Shown here: in pieces, positions 7,558 to 16,908 of the stretch | Numbering within the stretch: the first letter of the stretch is position 1 | How the letters are laid out: every line of letters begins with the position of its first letter | Origin: Paracoccaceae bacterium | Lineage (GTDB): Bacteria; Pseudomonadota; Alphaproteobacteria; Rhodobacterales; Rhodobacteraceae | NCBI GenBank assembly: GCA_017854585.1 | Contig: JAFMHK010000020.1 | Span: 1-63,552 of the forward strand | DNA length: 63,552 nucleotides | Direction of reading: 5' to 3' | The notes under the pieces: model-generated | Told to the model about the DNA's origin: nothing | What the model saw: only the letters and a program-made list of their open reading frames with translations | The model's database searches: none | Translations under genes and position numbers: made by a program

Positions 7558-10281
7558 CTACCAAGCCATCGCGGCCCGTATCCGGCCCGGGTTCGCGCCA
7601 TTCCGATAATGGGCAAGGCTGCGCGATACGCCATGTCTCAACGCGTGAGGGTGCGGGTTGGCGCGGATAAGCACGTGCACGGTTTCATCCCCTTCCACAT
7701 CAAGGAAAGGTTGTCCCGACCCTGGCAAGCTGACGTGGCCAGTCCTGCGGCGGAAGAGCCATACCTTCACGGTCTCGGTGGCCACGATGTAGCCGATCAC
7801 GATGGCAACGATTGCTACGAATGTGCTCAGGGATAGCGGCACAAAGCCGAAGGCCCCGCTAAGTGGACCAAGCCAGGGAATGGCGACAGTCAGCGCGAGA
7901 ACCGACATCGTGGACCAAAGGAGGATCGTCCCCGGCCAGCTGCGGAATGCCGGGCGGCGCGTTCGCAGGACCAGCACAACCGCAAGTTCGGTAAGCAACG
8001 AGATCATGAACCAAGATGTCTGGAACACGGACTCGTCTGCCTGAAGCACCAATATCAGCAGGCCGAAGGTCAGAAGATCGAAGGCCGAACTGACCAGCCC
8101 GAAGACGATCATGAAGCGTCGGATTTCCGCCACGTTCCATCGTTGCGGCGCCGACAGTTGCTCGGGATCGACACGATCGGATGCGATGGCGAGCAACGGC
8201 AGGTCGGACAGGAAGTTGTTGAGCAGGATCTGCTTGGCCGCCAAGGGCAAGAAAGGAAGAAACGGCGTGACGATGGCCATGCTGACCATGTTTCCGAAAT
8301 TGGCACTGGTGGTGATCGAGATGTATTTCAGCGTGTTTGCGAAGGTGCGGCGGCCTCCCTCGACTCCGGCGCGCAGAACCTCGAGGTCGCGGTGGGTGAG
8401 CACGATGTCGGCGCTCTCACGCGCCACATCCACGGCCTCGGCCACCGAGATGCCAACATCGGCGGCATGCAGCGCGGGGGCATCGTTGATGCCGTCACCC
8501 AGATAACCGACCGCCTCGCCTGTGCGTTGCAGCGCGCGTACGATGCGCTCTTTCTGCTGCGGATCAATCTCCACGAACAGGTCGGTTCGCGGCGCGAGAT
8601 GCCACAGCGCCTCGTCACGCATCGCGGCGACTTCCGCACCGGTGAGCATGGCTTGCGCATTGAGACCAACCGCGCGTGCAACGTGCGCGGTGACATGACG
8701 GTTGTCGCCGCTGATGACCTTGATCGCAATTCCGAGACCGCGCAGCGTGGTGATGGTCGCGGCGGCGTCCTCCTTCGGCGGATCAAAGAACACCAGAAAG
8801 CCGCAGAAGGTCATCGCGACCTCGTCGGCGCGGTCATAGTCAGGCTGCGGAGCAAACCGGCGCGCCGCCACGGCCAGCACACGCAGCCCCTCTTCGCTCC
8901 GAGCGCGGAAAATTGCTTCCAGTCCGGCGCGGGCAGTCTGGTCGAGCGACACCTCTCCCTCACCGGTCGCCAGTGTGGTGCAGATGTCGAGAACCTCGAC
9001 AAAGGCCCCTTTGGTCACCATCAGGTGCCCACCAGCCGGGTCTTCGGAAAGCACAATAGTCAGCCGCCGACGCTCGAAATCATAAGGTATCTCGTCTATT
9101 TTCACGCAGTCCGGCGATCCGAACCCCGCTTCCTCGCCCGCCACGATCAGCGCTGCGTCAAGCGGGTTCTCGATCCCGGTCTGATTGCGGGCGTTCAGCC
9201 AGGCGAGCCGTTTCACGCTGACCGCAGAGCCTCCTTCGGGGTCCAGCGCCTCATGCAGTACAACCCGCCCCTTGGTCAGCGTTCCGGTTTTGTCAGTGCA
9301 TAGCACGGTCATGGATCCGAGGTTCTCGATCGCTTCCAGCCGTCGAACGATCACCCCGTCCGCCGCCATTCGCCGGGCCCCGGCTGAGAGCGTGACACTG
9401 ACGATGGCCGGCAAAAGTTCGGGCGACAGACCCACGGCGAACGCCGCAGCAAACAAGAGCGAGTCGATCACTGGCCGATCAAGCATGAGATTGGCGCTCA
9501 GGACGAACAGCACCACCAACACCATCACCCGGATCAAGAGATAGCCGAACTGCCGCACGCCCCGGGCGAATTCGGTCTCGGGCTCATGGGCGGCGATGCG
9601 GGCGGCAATTGCGCCGAAGGCAGTCTTGCGACCGGTCGCGGTGACCAACACCCGCGCCGTGCCGCTGCGCACCGAGGCGCCGAGCCAGACCATGTTGGTG
9701 CGCTCGCCGAGGGGCGCGTCGGCTGGGGCGATGCCGGGGCGCTTCTCCACAGGAAAGGATTCGCCCGTGATGCTTGCCTCGCTGACCATAAAATCCTGCG
9801 CTCCGATCACGAGGCCGTCGGCCGGCACAAGGTTACCCGCCGACAAGAGGATCACATCGCCCGACACGATCTCGCGCACCGGGATCACCCGCTCGGCCCC
9901 ATCGCGCAGTACCCGCGCCGTCAGCGCGAGGCTGTTCTTGAGCGCCTCGACGGCAGCTGATGCGCGATATTCTTGAAAGAAGCCAAGCGCAGCGCTGCCC
10001 ATCACGATCGTCAGAACGATCCCCGCGTCGATCCATTGGCGCAGGACCAGCGAGATTGTGGCGGCGACAAGAAGGATCAACACAATCGGATTTTCGAACT
10101 GGCGTGCGACAAGGCGCAGTGCGCCGCGATGCGGCGCCTCGTCAACGCTGTTGGGTCCTCGTTCAGCTAGCCGTGCCGCGGCCGTCCCCGTCGTCAGCCC
10201 ATTCGGGCCAGAGTCAAGCTGCGCCGCGAGCATTGTCGCATCGCCGCTCCGGGTCACGATCTCAGCTGCGCCACGAGGCAT
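7558..10281 (-). CDS. mgtA: Magnesium-transporting P-type ATPase (MgtA type)
   Basis: The 907-residue protein is a type IIIB P-type ATPase for Mg2+ influx. It has the TGES actuator motif at residues 172-175, the phosphorylated Asp330 in CTDKTGTLTKG, the PELLP motif in transmembrane helix 4 (about 287-291), the hinge GDGINDAP and a final block of membrane helices. After the last helix there is an extra hydrophilic tail of about 50 residues that I do not recognise from MgtA. GAGGG precedes the ATG by 6-7 nt. It converges on phnM. Confidence 0.88.
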   Translation of the reverse strand: MPRGAAEIVTRSGDATMLAAQLDSGPNGLTTGTAAARLAERGPNSVDEAPHRGALRLVARQFENPIVLILLVAATISLVLRQWIDAGIVLTIVMGSAALGFFQEYRASAAVEALKNSLALTARVLRDGAERVIPVREIVSGDVILLSAGNLVPADGLVIGAQDFMVSEASITGESFPVEKRPGIAPADAPLGERTNMVWLGASVRSGTARVLVTATGRKTAFGAIAARIAAHEPETEFARGVRQFGYLLIRVMVLVVLFVLSANLMLDRPVIDSLLFAAAFAVGLSPELLPAIVSVTLSAGARRMAADGVIVRRLEAIENLGSMTVLCTDKTGTLTKGRVVLHEALDPEGGSAVSVKRLAWLNARNQTGIENPLDAALIVAGEEAGFGSPDCVKIDEIPYDFERRRLTIVLSEDPAGGHLMVTKGAFVEVLDICTTLATGEGEVSLDQTARAGLEAIFRARSEEGLRVLAVAARRFAPQPDYDRADEVAMTFCGFLVFFDPPKEDAAATITTLRGLGIAIKVISGDNRHVTAHVARAVGLNAQAMLTGAEVAAMRDEALWHLAPRTDLFVEIDPQQKERIVRALQRTGEAVGYLGDGINDAPALHAADVGISVAEAVDVARESADIVLTHRDLEVLRAGVEGGRRTFANTLKYISITTSANFGNMVSMAIVTPFLPFLPLAAKQILLNNFLSDLPLLAIASDRVDPEQLSAPQRWNVAEIRRFMIVFGLVSSAFDLLTFGLLILVLQADESVFQTSWFMISLLTELAVVLVLRTRRPAFRSWPGTILLWSTMSVLALTVAIPWLGPLSGAFGFVPLSLSTFVAIVAIVIGYIVATETVKVWLFRRRTGHVSLPGSGQPFLDVEGDETVHVLIRANPHPHALRHGVSRSLAHYRNGANPGRIRAAMAW

Positions 10282-10617
10282 CTTGTGCCCTCTGCCGGTT
10301 CGCGGCGCATCGCCAACCGCCTGATGCAGTCATGCCGCCCCCTTCTCCAATCTTTCGGTTCGGGCCGTCAGCGCCATCGCGAACCAGCATCGCAGGCGAC
10401 AGCACAAGAAACGTCATAAAGTGCGACTCAGGGTGACTGCGAAAGCGCGTCATGGTTTTTCCGGAACTGGTTTGTGCAAATCTAACTCCAATCCCCGCAG
10501 CTTCATAGCCAACGCGGAAAAGCAGGCCACATTGCCGGATCGTCCCCTTGTAAGCTGTTATCAGATCGTTCGCTGGTTGATGGCTAAGGGCACGCCTCGG
10601 TCAAGCGGACAAGGCAT
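10282..10617. other. Intergenic region upstream of mgtA; no gene supported
   Basis: This 336-bp stretch holds the 5' side of mgtA and the end of the upstream MFS gene. I see no clear promoter, Mg2+-sensing leader or terminator, and only short frames without recognisable domains. Confidence 0.4.
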
Positions 10618-11883
10618 TCAGTCCGGCGAGGCGGGCGGCGGGCGGTTTTTCGCCAACTTGCCGCCTTTGGCCAATCGACCGTGCAGCGGGATCAGCCCCG
10701 CAATGGTCACACATGCAAACAGCGCGCCGGCCAGAAAGGTCGTCTCTGCGCCGAAGGCGTCCCACAGGCCTCCAGCTATGATGCTGGCGGCGAGAAGAGC
10801 CACACCAGTGACGAGGTTGAACATGCCGAATGCCGTTCCACGAAGCTCTGGCGCCGCACTATCAGCGACAAGCGTGGCGAGAATGCCCTGCGTGAAACCC
10901 ATGTGCAGCCCCCAAAGCACCGCACCCGCCAATACGCCCGGCAATCCCGGCGCAAAGGCCAGCGTCAGGTCCGCTGCGATCAGCAAGGCGAGACCGGCGA
11001 TCAGTATCGCGATCCGGTTGACCCCGTCAGACAATGCCCCGACCGGATAGGCCGACAGCGCGTAGGCGATATTCAGCACGACCAGCACCAGCGGAACGAA
11101 CATCAGCGTCAGGCCCGTGCTTTCCGCCCGCAGGATCAGGAAGGCTTCGCTGAAGCGGGCCAGCGTGAATACCGCAGCCACCGCAACGACCCACCAGTAG
11201 ATCGCACCCAATCCGGCCAGTTCGTGGCGGCTGAGCGGGTTGCGGACCTTGCGAAGACCCGCCGGGCGCTCGGGTTCTTTCACAACGACAAGAATCAACG
11301 CCAGTGCCGCGAAGGCAGGGATCACCGCCACCCAGAACACCGAGGCGAAATCGTCCGCAAAAAGCCACATCAGCCAGATGGCAAGAAGCGGCCCGATGAA
11401 AGCCCCCACCGTGTCCAGCGACTGCCGCAGCCCGAAAGCGGCGCCGCGCAGGTCGGGCGGTGCGATGTCGGCAATCAACGCATCACGTGGCGCGCCCCGG
11501 ATGCCCTTGCCAACCCTGTCGACAAAGCGCGATGCCACCAGCCAGCCCACCGTCGGCGCCAGCGGAAAGATCGGCTTGGTCAGCGCCGCAAGCCCATAGC
11601 CGAGCGCCGCCAACTCCTTGCGCCGTCCGATACGGTCGCTCAGCGCGCCGGAAAAGACCTTGGTAATCGCTGCCGTCGCTTCTGCGATCCCCTCGATGAT
11701 GCCGACCGTCAACGCCGTCGTGCCCAGGCCCACCACGAGGTAAATTGGAAGAAGGGCATGGATCATCTCCGACGAGACGTCCATCAACATTGATACGAAG
11801 CCAATCGCCCATACGCCGGCGGGCAAACGACGCCAGACAACTGGCGTTGTAGCAGACCCGGATTTTTCGTCCGTCATGCGCAT
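10618..11883 (-). CDS. Major facilitator superfamily transporter, substrate unknown
   Basis: The 421-residue protein has about 12 hydrophobic segments and the MFS loop 2-3 motif, seen here as GALSDRIGRRKEL (about residues 78-90). A second half-related motif, GALSDGVNRIA, appears in the C-terminal half. A cytoplasmic basic loop separates the two six-helix bundles. The start at 11883 and an ATG two codons later are equivalent, and no strong Shine-Dalgarno is visible. It lies upstream of mgtA in the same direction, 336 bp away, so co-transcription is uncertain. Substrate cannot be assigned. Confidence 0.8.
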   Translation of the reverse strand: MRMTDEKSGSATTPVVWRRLPAGVWAIGFVSMLMDVSSEMIHALLPIYLVVGLGTTALTVGIIEGIAEATAAITKVFSGALSDRIGRRKELAALGYGLAALTKPIFPLAPTVGWLVASRFVDRVGKGIRGAPRDALIADIAPPDLRGAAFGLRQSLDTVGAFIGPLLAIWLMWLFADDFASVFWVAVIPAFAALALILVVVKEPERPAGLRKVRNPLSRHELAGLGAIYWWVVAVAAVFTLARFSEAFLILRAESTGLTLMFVPLVLVVLNIAYALSAYPVGALSDGVNRIAILIAGLALLIAADLTLAFAPGLPGVLAGAVLWGLHMGFTQGILATLVADSAAPELRGTAFGMFNLVTGVALLAASIIAGGLWDAFGAETTFLAGALFACVTIAGLIPLHGRLAKGGKLAKNRPPPASPD

Positions 11884-12472
11884 GGCAAGTACCGGCCTAC
11901 CGGCGCAACGCGGTTAATGGCTATATACTGAAACAGTCTCTTGTCAGGCGTTCCTGGTTGATGCCGACGACCAAACCAACGCCACAAAAGACAACAGGGG
12001 CGCCTGCTCCCGCCATGTGGGACACCGGAAACAAGCCTTTTGAAATACCCCATCGTGGCGCTGCCATGCATGATGCCATTGGGTTTCACCATAGGCGCCT
12101 TTTCGTCCTTTCGCGATCGATTTCCGGGTCATCCCACGTCGCTGCGACAGGCACTTCCCTTGCAGTTTTGGCCTGTCGCACGGATCGTCGGCGCACAGGC
12201 GAAACGTCCATTGGGAGTTAGCGACCCCTGGCATTGGCACCTTTGTAACGGACCTGTGGATGTCCCGTGATGCCTCGTTGAAATTTCCGCCCCAGCAGGG
12301 TGTATGTCGGACCCGGATCGCAGATCGACAAGGCATCCCCGAACCAAAGCCTCGGGACACATCCCCAAAAAACCAAGAATATTGGTCATTTTGCAGCCAA
12401 ATTTCGCCTGATCCAAGCTGCGCTCCGCCCGCTGGATAACAAAAATCATCGCACGCAGAAGGGCTTGGAAGG
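11884..12472. other. Intergenic region before phnD; no gene supported
   Basis: About 590 bp between the divergent MFS and phnD genes. Open frames here are short and lack recognisable domains. Only the Pho-box array at its right end (annotated separately) is convincing. Confidence 0.45.
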
Positions 12473-12516
12473 GTGTCACAAAGGTTTCACCCGTCCTTTG
12501 CAGACCGGTCACAAAC
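12473..12516 (+). promoter_or_regulatory. Array of 11-bp Pho-box units upstream of phnD
   Basis: Units in 11-bp phase are GTGTCACAAAG (12473), GTTTCACCCGT (12484), a weak CCTTTGCAGAC (12495) and CGGTCACAAAC (12506). Units 1, 2 and 4 match the CTGTCAYAAAN consensus well. PhoB binds such tandem direct repeats, two per dimer, so two adjacent boxes are predicted. A 12-bp palindrome ACGCCTAGGCGT follows at 12518-12529. The phnD start is about 90 nt downstream. Confidence 0.65.
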
Positions 12517-12607
12517 TACGCCTAGGCGTCTGAGGTGACGGGGGTTGTGGGCTGTATCGAATGCGGCGCCGCCTCCGCATCTGAAAACAGTCAACGGGAT
12601 GCAATCC

Positions 12608-13537
12608 ATGTTCAAACCGACCGTTACCGCCCTTGTGATGGGCGCGACCGCACTGACCTCCACAGCCGCACTCGCCCAGCAAGCCGACTGGCGCGAGGAG
12701 GTTCCGGTGTTCCGCATCGGCCTGCTCGGCGGCGAAAACGAAGCCGACCGCCTGCGCGATCACGCCTGTCAGGAGGCCTATCTCGAAGAGCGGCTGGGCG
12801 TCGATGTCCAACTGTTCCCGGCATCGGATTATGCCGGTGTTCTGCAAGGCCTTCTGGCCGGACAGCTTGAGTTCGCGGGCCTCGGGTCTTCGGGCTATGC
12901 CGGGATCGTGCTGCAGGACGAGACCGCGGTCGAGCCGCTCTACACCGTGATGCAATCGGACGGATCGCTCGGCTATTATTCCGTGATGTACACGCTGGCC
13001 GACAGTGGCATCGAGAATCTGGCCGACATGGAAGGCCGCAGCCTCGCGTTTGCCGATCCGAACTCCACCTCCGGCTACCTCGTGCCGTCCTATGAGTTGG
13101 CAGAGCAGCTTGGCGGCCCGCTCGAGGGATATTTCGGCACCACCGGCTTCGGCGGCGGCCATGAACAGGCCGTGGTTGCCGTTCTGCAAGGCCAGTACGA
13201 CGCAGGCGTGACGTGGACCTCGGGCGTTGGCGACATCAATCAGGGCTACTCCCGTGGCAACCTGCGTTCCATGGTGGATCGCAGCATGCTCGACATGGAT
13301 GAGATCAACATCATCTGGCAGTCGAACCTGATCACGAACGGCCCACGCGTGATCCGCACCGACCTGCCGCAGGACCTCAAGGATCTGGTGATGGGTGCGA
13401 TGATGCAGCTTCAGGTTCAGGACCGCGCCTGCTTCGACGCGATCAACGACGGTGAGTCGATGGGTTACTGGCCGATCAGCCACGAGTTCTACCTGCCGAT
13501 CATCAACATGCGCCGCGAGATGCAAGGCGAACGCTAA
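12608..13537 (+). CDS. phnD: Phosphonate ABC transporter, periplasmic binding protein PhnD
   Basis: The 309-residue protein from the ATG at 12608 begins with a Sec signal peptide (hydrophobic core [17 protein letters not shown], cleavage after ALA near residue 19). It has PhnD features: an [14 protein letters not shown] start of the mature protein, [15 protein letters not shown] and [17 protein letters not shown]. It captures phosphonates in the periplasm for PhnCE. An upstream ATG at 12599 is also possible; neither has a strong Shine-Dalgarno. The gene follows a Pho-box array, and two stem-loops separate it from phnC. Confidence 0.93.
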   Translation: MFKPTVTALVMGATALTSTAALAQQADWREEVPVFRIGLLGGENEADRLRDHACQEAYLEERLGVDVQLFPASDYAGVLQGLLAGQLEFAGLGSSGYAGIVLQDETAVEPLYTVMQSDGSLGYYSVMYTLADSGIENLADMEGRSLAFADPNSTSGYLVPSYELAEQLGGPLEGYFGTTGFGGGHEQAVVAVLQGQYDAGVTWTSGVGDINQGYSRGNLRSMVDRSMLDMDEINIIWQSNLITNGPRVIRTDLPQDLKDLVMGAMMQLQVQDRACFDAINDGESMGYWPISHEFYLPIINMRREMQGER

Positions 13538-13552
13538 ATCAGGACGTCGCGG

Positions 13553-13580
13553 ACGGGGCCGGTGCATGCAGCGGCCCCGT
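13553..13580 (+). terminator. First stem-loop between phnD and phnC
   Basis: ACGGGGCC (13553-13560) pairs perfectly with GGCCCCGT (13573-13580) around a 12-nt loop, starting 16 nt after the phnD stop. Only a short T-containing tail (TTCGTCGTT) follows. It may act as a partial terminator or an mRNA-stabilising hairpin that leaves phnD in excess over the transporter subunits. Confidence 0.6.
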
Positions 13581-13585
13581 TTCGT

Positions 13586-13625
13586 CGTTCCGGGGAGGCC
13601 GGTCGCAGATCACCGCCCCGGAACG
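13586..13625 (+). repeat. Second inverted repeat between phnD and phnC
   Basis: CGTTCCGGGG (13586-13595) and CCCCGGAACG (13616-13625) are perfect 10-bp arms with a 20-nt loop. It follows the first hairpin by 5 nt and ends 37 nt before the phnC start. With the first hairpin it makes a structured leader for phnC. Confidence 0.6.
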
Positions 13626-13661
13626 GCACATTCTTATAAAAGGATCATGTGGGGTGCAGAG

Positions 13662-14474
13662 ATGCTGAAACTTGAAAAACTGACCCGACGCTTCGGCGAC
13701 AATATTGCCGTGAACGCGGCCAATCTCGAGATCCCTGACGGCCAGATGGTCGGCATCATCGGCAAGTCCGGCGCGGGCAAGTCCACTCTGCTGCGGCTGC
13801 TGAACCGTCTAATCGACCCCAGCGACGGCCAGATCCTGTTTGGCGATGCCGATATCGCCGCCCTCAAGGGCAACGACCTGCGCAAGTGGCGGTCCGATTG
13901 CGCGATGATCTTTCAACAATTCAACCTTGTCGGACGCCTCGACGTGGTGACCAATGTGCTGACCGGGCGGCTCCATGACCTGCCGACATGGCGCGCGATG
14001 GCGCAGATCTTCACCCCGCGCGAACGGGCATTCGCTATTCAGGCGCTTGACCGTCTGGGCATGGCGCACACCGCCACGCAGCGCGCCGAGACCCTTTCCG
14101 GCGGTCAGCAGCAGCGCGTCGCAATCGCCCGCGCCCTCGCGCAGGAGCCGCGGATCCTTCTGGCGGATGAACCGATCGCCTCCCTTGATCCGATGAATGC
14201 CAAGATCGTCATGGACGCCCTGCGCGACATCAACCGCAACGACGGGATCACGGTGATCTGCAACCTGCACACCCTCGATACGGCAAGGCAGTATTGCGAC
14301 CGCATCATCGGGATGCTGGACGGGCGCATCGTGTTCGACGGCACCCCCGATCTGCTGACCACCGACATGGCCCGCGAAATCTATGGCGCGGACGCCGGTG
14401 ACTTCAACGAGGCCGCCACCTCGACCGCGCTTTCCGCGACCAAGCCGGCCCGTGCCGTGCGCGTTTCGGCCTGA
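13662..14474 (+). CDS. phnC: Phosphonate ABC transporter ATP-binding protein PhnC
   Basis: The 270-residue ABC ATPase has Walker [10 protein letters not shown] (about residues 34-42), signature [12 protein letters not shown] and Walker [11 protein letters not shown]. It powers phosphonate import through the two PhnE permeases. The chosen ATG gives [12 protein letters not shown] with GGGG 7 nt upstream; an ATG at 13647 preceded by AAAAGGA would add five residues. It lies between phnD and the permease genes; the next gene begins 11 nt after its stop. Confidence 0.93.
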   Translation: MLKLEKLTRRFGDNIAVNAANLEIPDGQMVGIIGKSGAGKSTLLRLLNRLIDPSDGQILFGDADIAALKGNDLRKWRSDCAMIFQQFNLVGRLDVVTNVLTGRLHDLPTWRAMAQIFTPRERAFAIQALDRLGMAHTATQRAETLSGGQQQRVAIARALAQEPRILLADEPIASLDPMNAKIVMDALRDINRNDGITVICNLHTLDTARQYCDRIIGMLDGRIVFDGTPDLLTTDMAREIYGADAGDFNEAATSTALSATKPARAVRVSA

Positions 14475-14485
14475 GGGGGGCGATC

Positions 14486-15418
14486 ATGGCAGACACCAAC
14501 ATGGCAGGCGGCGGGGTCAGCGCTCCGCGCGATGCCGTCGCACTCTACGAGACCCACAGGGCCGCATTGCGGGCCTCAAAACGGGTCTGGAACATCCTTG
14601 CACTGGCGGCCTTCGCGGTTTGTCTGGGCCTGTCGGTCTGGATCAGCCAATTCTACCCCGAGCGCCTTGCCAGCGGGGTGCCGCGCATCTTCGAATACTT
14701 CGGCACCATCATCCCCGACCTCGAATGGTCCAACCTTTTCGCGGGGCGCACAGAGGAAGGCCGCGCCGTCCCCGGATCGCTGACCTACTGGTATACCGAT
14801 TTCTGGACCTATGCGGCTCTGATCTGGGAAACCATCCTTATGGCGATAACCGCGACGCTGATCGGGGCGGCGGTGGCCTTTGTGCTCAGCTTTCCGGCGG
14901 CATCGAACCTTGCCCCCAACAGTTGGGTCTACATCCTGTCGCGCCGCTTCCTTGAGTTGTGTCGCGGCATCCCCGAAATCCTGCTGGCGCTCGTCTTCGT
15001 CTTCATGATCGGCATCGGTCCGCTGGCCGGCGTCATCGCCATCGCCATCCACACGGCGGGCGCATTGGGCAAGCTGTTCTCAGAGGTCAACGAGAACGCC
15101 TCCGCCCGGCCCATCGACGGCATCACCGCCGTGGGCGGCACATGGATGCAGAAGATGGTCTATGCCGTCGTCCCGCAGGTCGCCCCCAACTTCTTCAGCT
15201 ACGCAATGCTGCGCTTCGAGATCAACGTCCGCGCCTCCTCGATCATCGGCTTCGTGGGTGCGGGCGGCATCGGGCAGGAACTCAACCGGGTCATCTCGTT
15301 CTATTCAGACGATCGGGTTCTGGCAGTCCTCATCCTTGTGGTCATGACGGTCACGGTCATAGACCTTATCTCCGAGCGCATTCGCATCGGCTATATCGGA
15401 CGGGAGAATTTCTCATGA
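14486..15418 (+). CDS. phnE: Phosphonate ABC transporter permease PhnE (first copy)
   Basis: The 310-residue inner-membrane protein has a cytoplasmic N-terminal tail, a first helix near residues 37-55 and a binding-protein-dependent permease domain over the C-terminal two thirds. The EAA-type loop is seen around VNENASARPIDGITAVGG. GAGGGGGG precedes the ATG. Its stop overlaps the next phnE start (ATGA), so the two permeases are translationally coupled and likely form a heterodimer. Confidence 0.92.
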   Translation: MADTNMAGGGVSAPRDAVALYETHRAALRASKRVWNILALAAFAVCLGLSVWISQFYPERLASGVPRIFEYFGTIIPDLEWSNLFAGRTEEGRAVPGSLTYWYTDFWTYAALIWETILMAITATLIGAAVAFVLSFPAASNLAPNSWVYILSRRFLELCRGIPEILLALVFVFMIGIGPLAGVIAIAIHTAGALGKLFSEVNENASARPIDGITAVGGTWMQKMVYAVVPQVAPNFFSYAMLRFEINVRASSIIGFVGAGGIGQELNRVISFYSDDRVLAVLILVVMTVTVIDLISERIRIGYIGRENFS

Positions 15419-16275
15419 GCATCGCAGCCCTTTCCGGTGTCACCGATGCCGATATCGCCGCCGCCCGGCAATCACAGCCCGACGCCTTCACCACCCCGGC
15501 GGGTATGGTCCGCAAGTGGACCCCTCTGGCCATTGCCGTGGTCTATGTCTTCGCATCCATGTGGTATTTCGACTTCGCTCGGCTGCTGGACGCCTCCGAC
15601 CGGGTGCTATCGCTGCTGTATAACTTCGTGGTCTGGCGCGACATGGATACCTGGGCCTACCGTCAGATCTATGTCGGCATTTCTCAAACGCTCGCGATGG
15701 CCTTCCTCGGGACGTTTCTGGGCACGCTCGGCGCGCTTGGCGTTGGGTTCCTCGCGGCGCGCAACGTCATGCCCTTCGCCGCCGTCAGACAGATCGTGCG
15801 CCGCATCCTCGACGTGCTGCGCGGTATCGATCAACTCGTGTGGGGCCTCGTATTCGTGCGGGCCGTGGGGCTTGGGCCACTTGCAGGTGTGCTGGCGATC
15901 TTCGTCTCCGATCTCGGTACGCTGTCCAAGCTCTATGCCGAGGCGATCGAGAATATCGACCGCAAGCAGGTCGAGGGCGTCCGCTCCACCGGGGCCGGGC
16001 CGATCGCAGTGATCCGCTATGGGTTCCTGCCGCAGGTCCTGCCGGTCTTCATCTCACAATCGCTGTATTTCCTCGAATCCAACACCCGCTCGGCGACGAT
16101 TCTGGGCATCGTGGGCGCGGGCGGGATCGGCATGATCATTATCGAACGCTTCCGCGCCTCGCTCTACGATCAGGTCGCCTTCGTGGTCCTGAACGTGCTT
16201 GTTCTGATCTTCGCCATCGACTGGCTGTCGAAACGGATCCGGCTCTGGCTCATCGGCGCAAAACATGACGGGTAA
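15415..16275 (+). CDS. phnE: Phosphonate ABC transporter permease PhnE (second copy)
   Basis: The 286-residue permease has a membrane-spanning layout like its neighbour and an EAA-like loop, YAEAIENIDRKQVEGVRSTGA. The start overlaps the first permease's stop by 4 bp. Two unequal PhnE proteins are common in alphaproteobacteria. It is followed 9 nt later by the hexapeptide transferase gene, so the uptake operon is phnD-C-E-E-transferase. Confidence 0.92.
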   Translation: MSIAALSGVTDADIAAARQSQPDAFTTPAGMVRKWTPLAIAVVYVFASMWYFDFARLLDASDRVLSLLYNFVVWRDMDTWAYRQIYVGISQTLAMAFLGTFLGTLGALGVGFLAARNVMPFAAVRQIVRRILDVLRGIDQLVWGLVFVRAVGLGPLAGVLAIFVSDLGTLSKLYAEAIENIDRKQVEGVRSTGAGPIAVIRYGFLPQVLPVFISQSLYFLESNTRSATILGIVGAGGIGMIIIERFRASLYDQVAFVVLNVLVLIFAIDWLSKRIRLWLIGAKHDG

Positions 16276-16284
16276 ATCGACACC

Positions 16285-16908
16285 ATGAGCACGAAGACGC
16301 TTTCCGAGGCCCCCACACTGCATCCCGAGGCCAGCGTGGGAGAGGATGTCACCCTTGGCCGCTATACCGAGGTCGGGCGTGGCACTCGGATGGTCAGCGC
16401 CGAGATGGGGGACTATTCCTATATCTGCGAATGGGGCCATGTGATCTGGACCACGATTGGAAAATTCACCAACATCGCGAACAATGTTCGCCTGAACCCC
16501 GGCAACCATCCAACATGGCGCGCCTGTCAGCATCACGCGATCTACCGGGCCGCGCAATATGGTTTTGGGGATGACGATCAGACGTTCTTCGACTGGCGCC
16601 GCGATCATTGGGTCACGGTCGGCCATGACGTCTGGATCGGGCACGGCGTGACCGTGACGGCGGGCGTGACGATCGGCACGGGGGCCGTGGTCGGGGCCGG
16701 AGCGGTCGTGACCAGGGACGTGGCCCCCTACACGATCGTCGGCGGCGTCCCCGCGCGCGAGATCCGGCGACGCTTCACACAGGCGCAGGAAGACGCGCTG
16801 ATGGAAATCGCATGGTGGGACTGGTCACACGACCGCTTCGGCGCGGCGCTGCCGGACTTCCGCGCGCTGTCCATAGACGCCTTCATCGAGAAATATTCCC
16901 CACTCTGA
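16285..16908 (+). CDS. Phosphonate-locus hexapeptide-repeat transferase
   Basis: The 207-residue protein is built of left-handed beta-helix hexapeptide repeats (about residues 12-60 and 110-165), ending with the family motif [14 protein letters not shown]. It matches the trimeric acyltransferases recurrently found in C-P lyase loci, often annotated as phosphonate metabolism transferase hexapeptide proteins. The likely role is acetylation of a phosphonate or of an inhibitory aminophosphonate, by analogy to PhnO; the substrate is not known. It ends the uptake operon. Confidence 0.85.
   Translation: MSTKTLSEAPTLHPEASVGEDVTLGRYTEVGRGTRMVSAEMGDYSYICEWGHVIWTTIGKFTNIANNVRLNPGNHPTWRACQHHAIYRAAQYGFGDDDQTFFDWRRDHWVTVGHDVWIGHGVTVTAGVTIGTGAVVGAGAVVTRDVAPYTIVGGVPAREIRRRFTQAQEDALMEIAWWDWSHDRFGAALPDFRALSIDAFIEKYSPL

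Noticed and set aside
8143..9303. 386-codon plus-strand frame
   Set aside because: Antisense shadow of mgtA.
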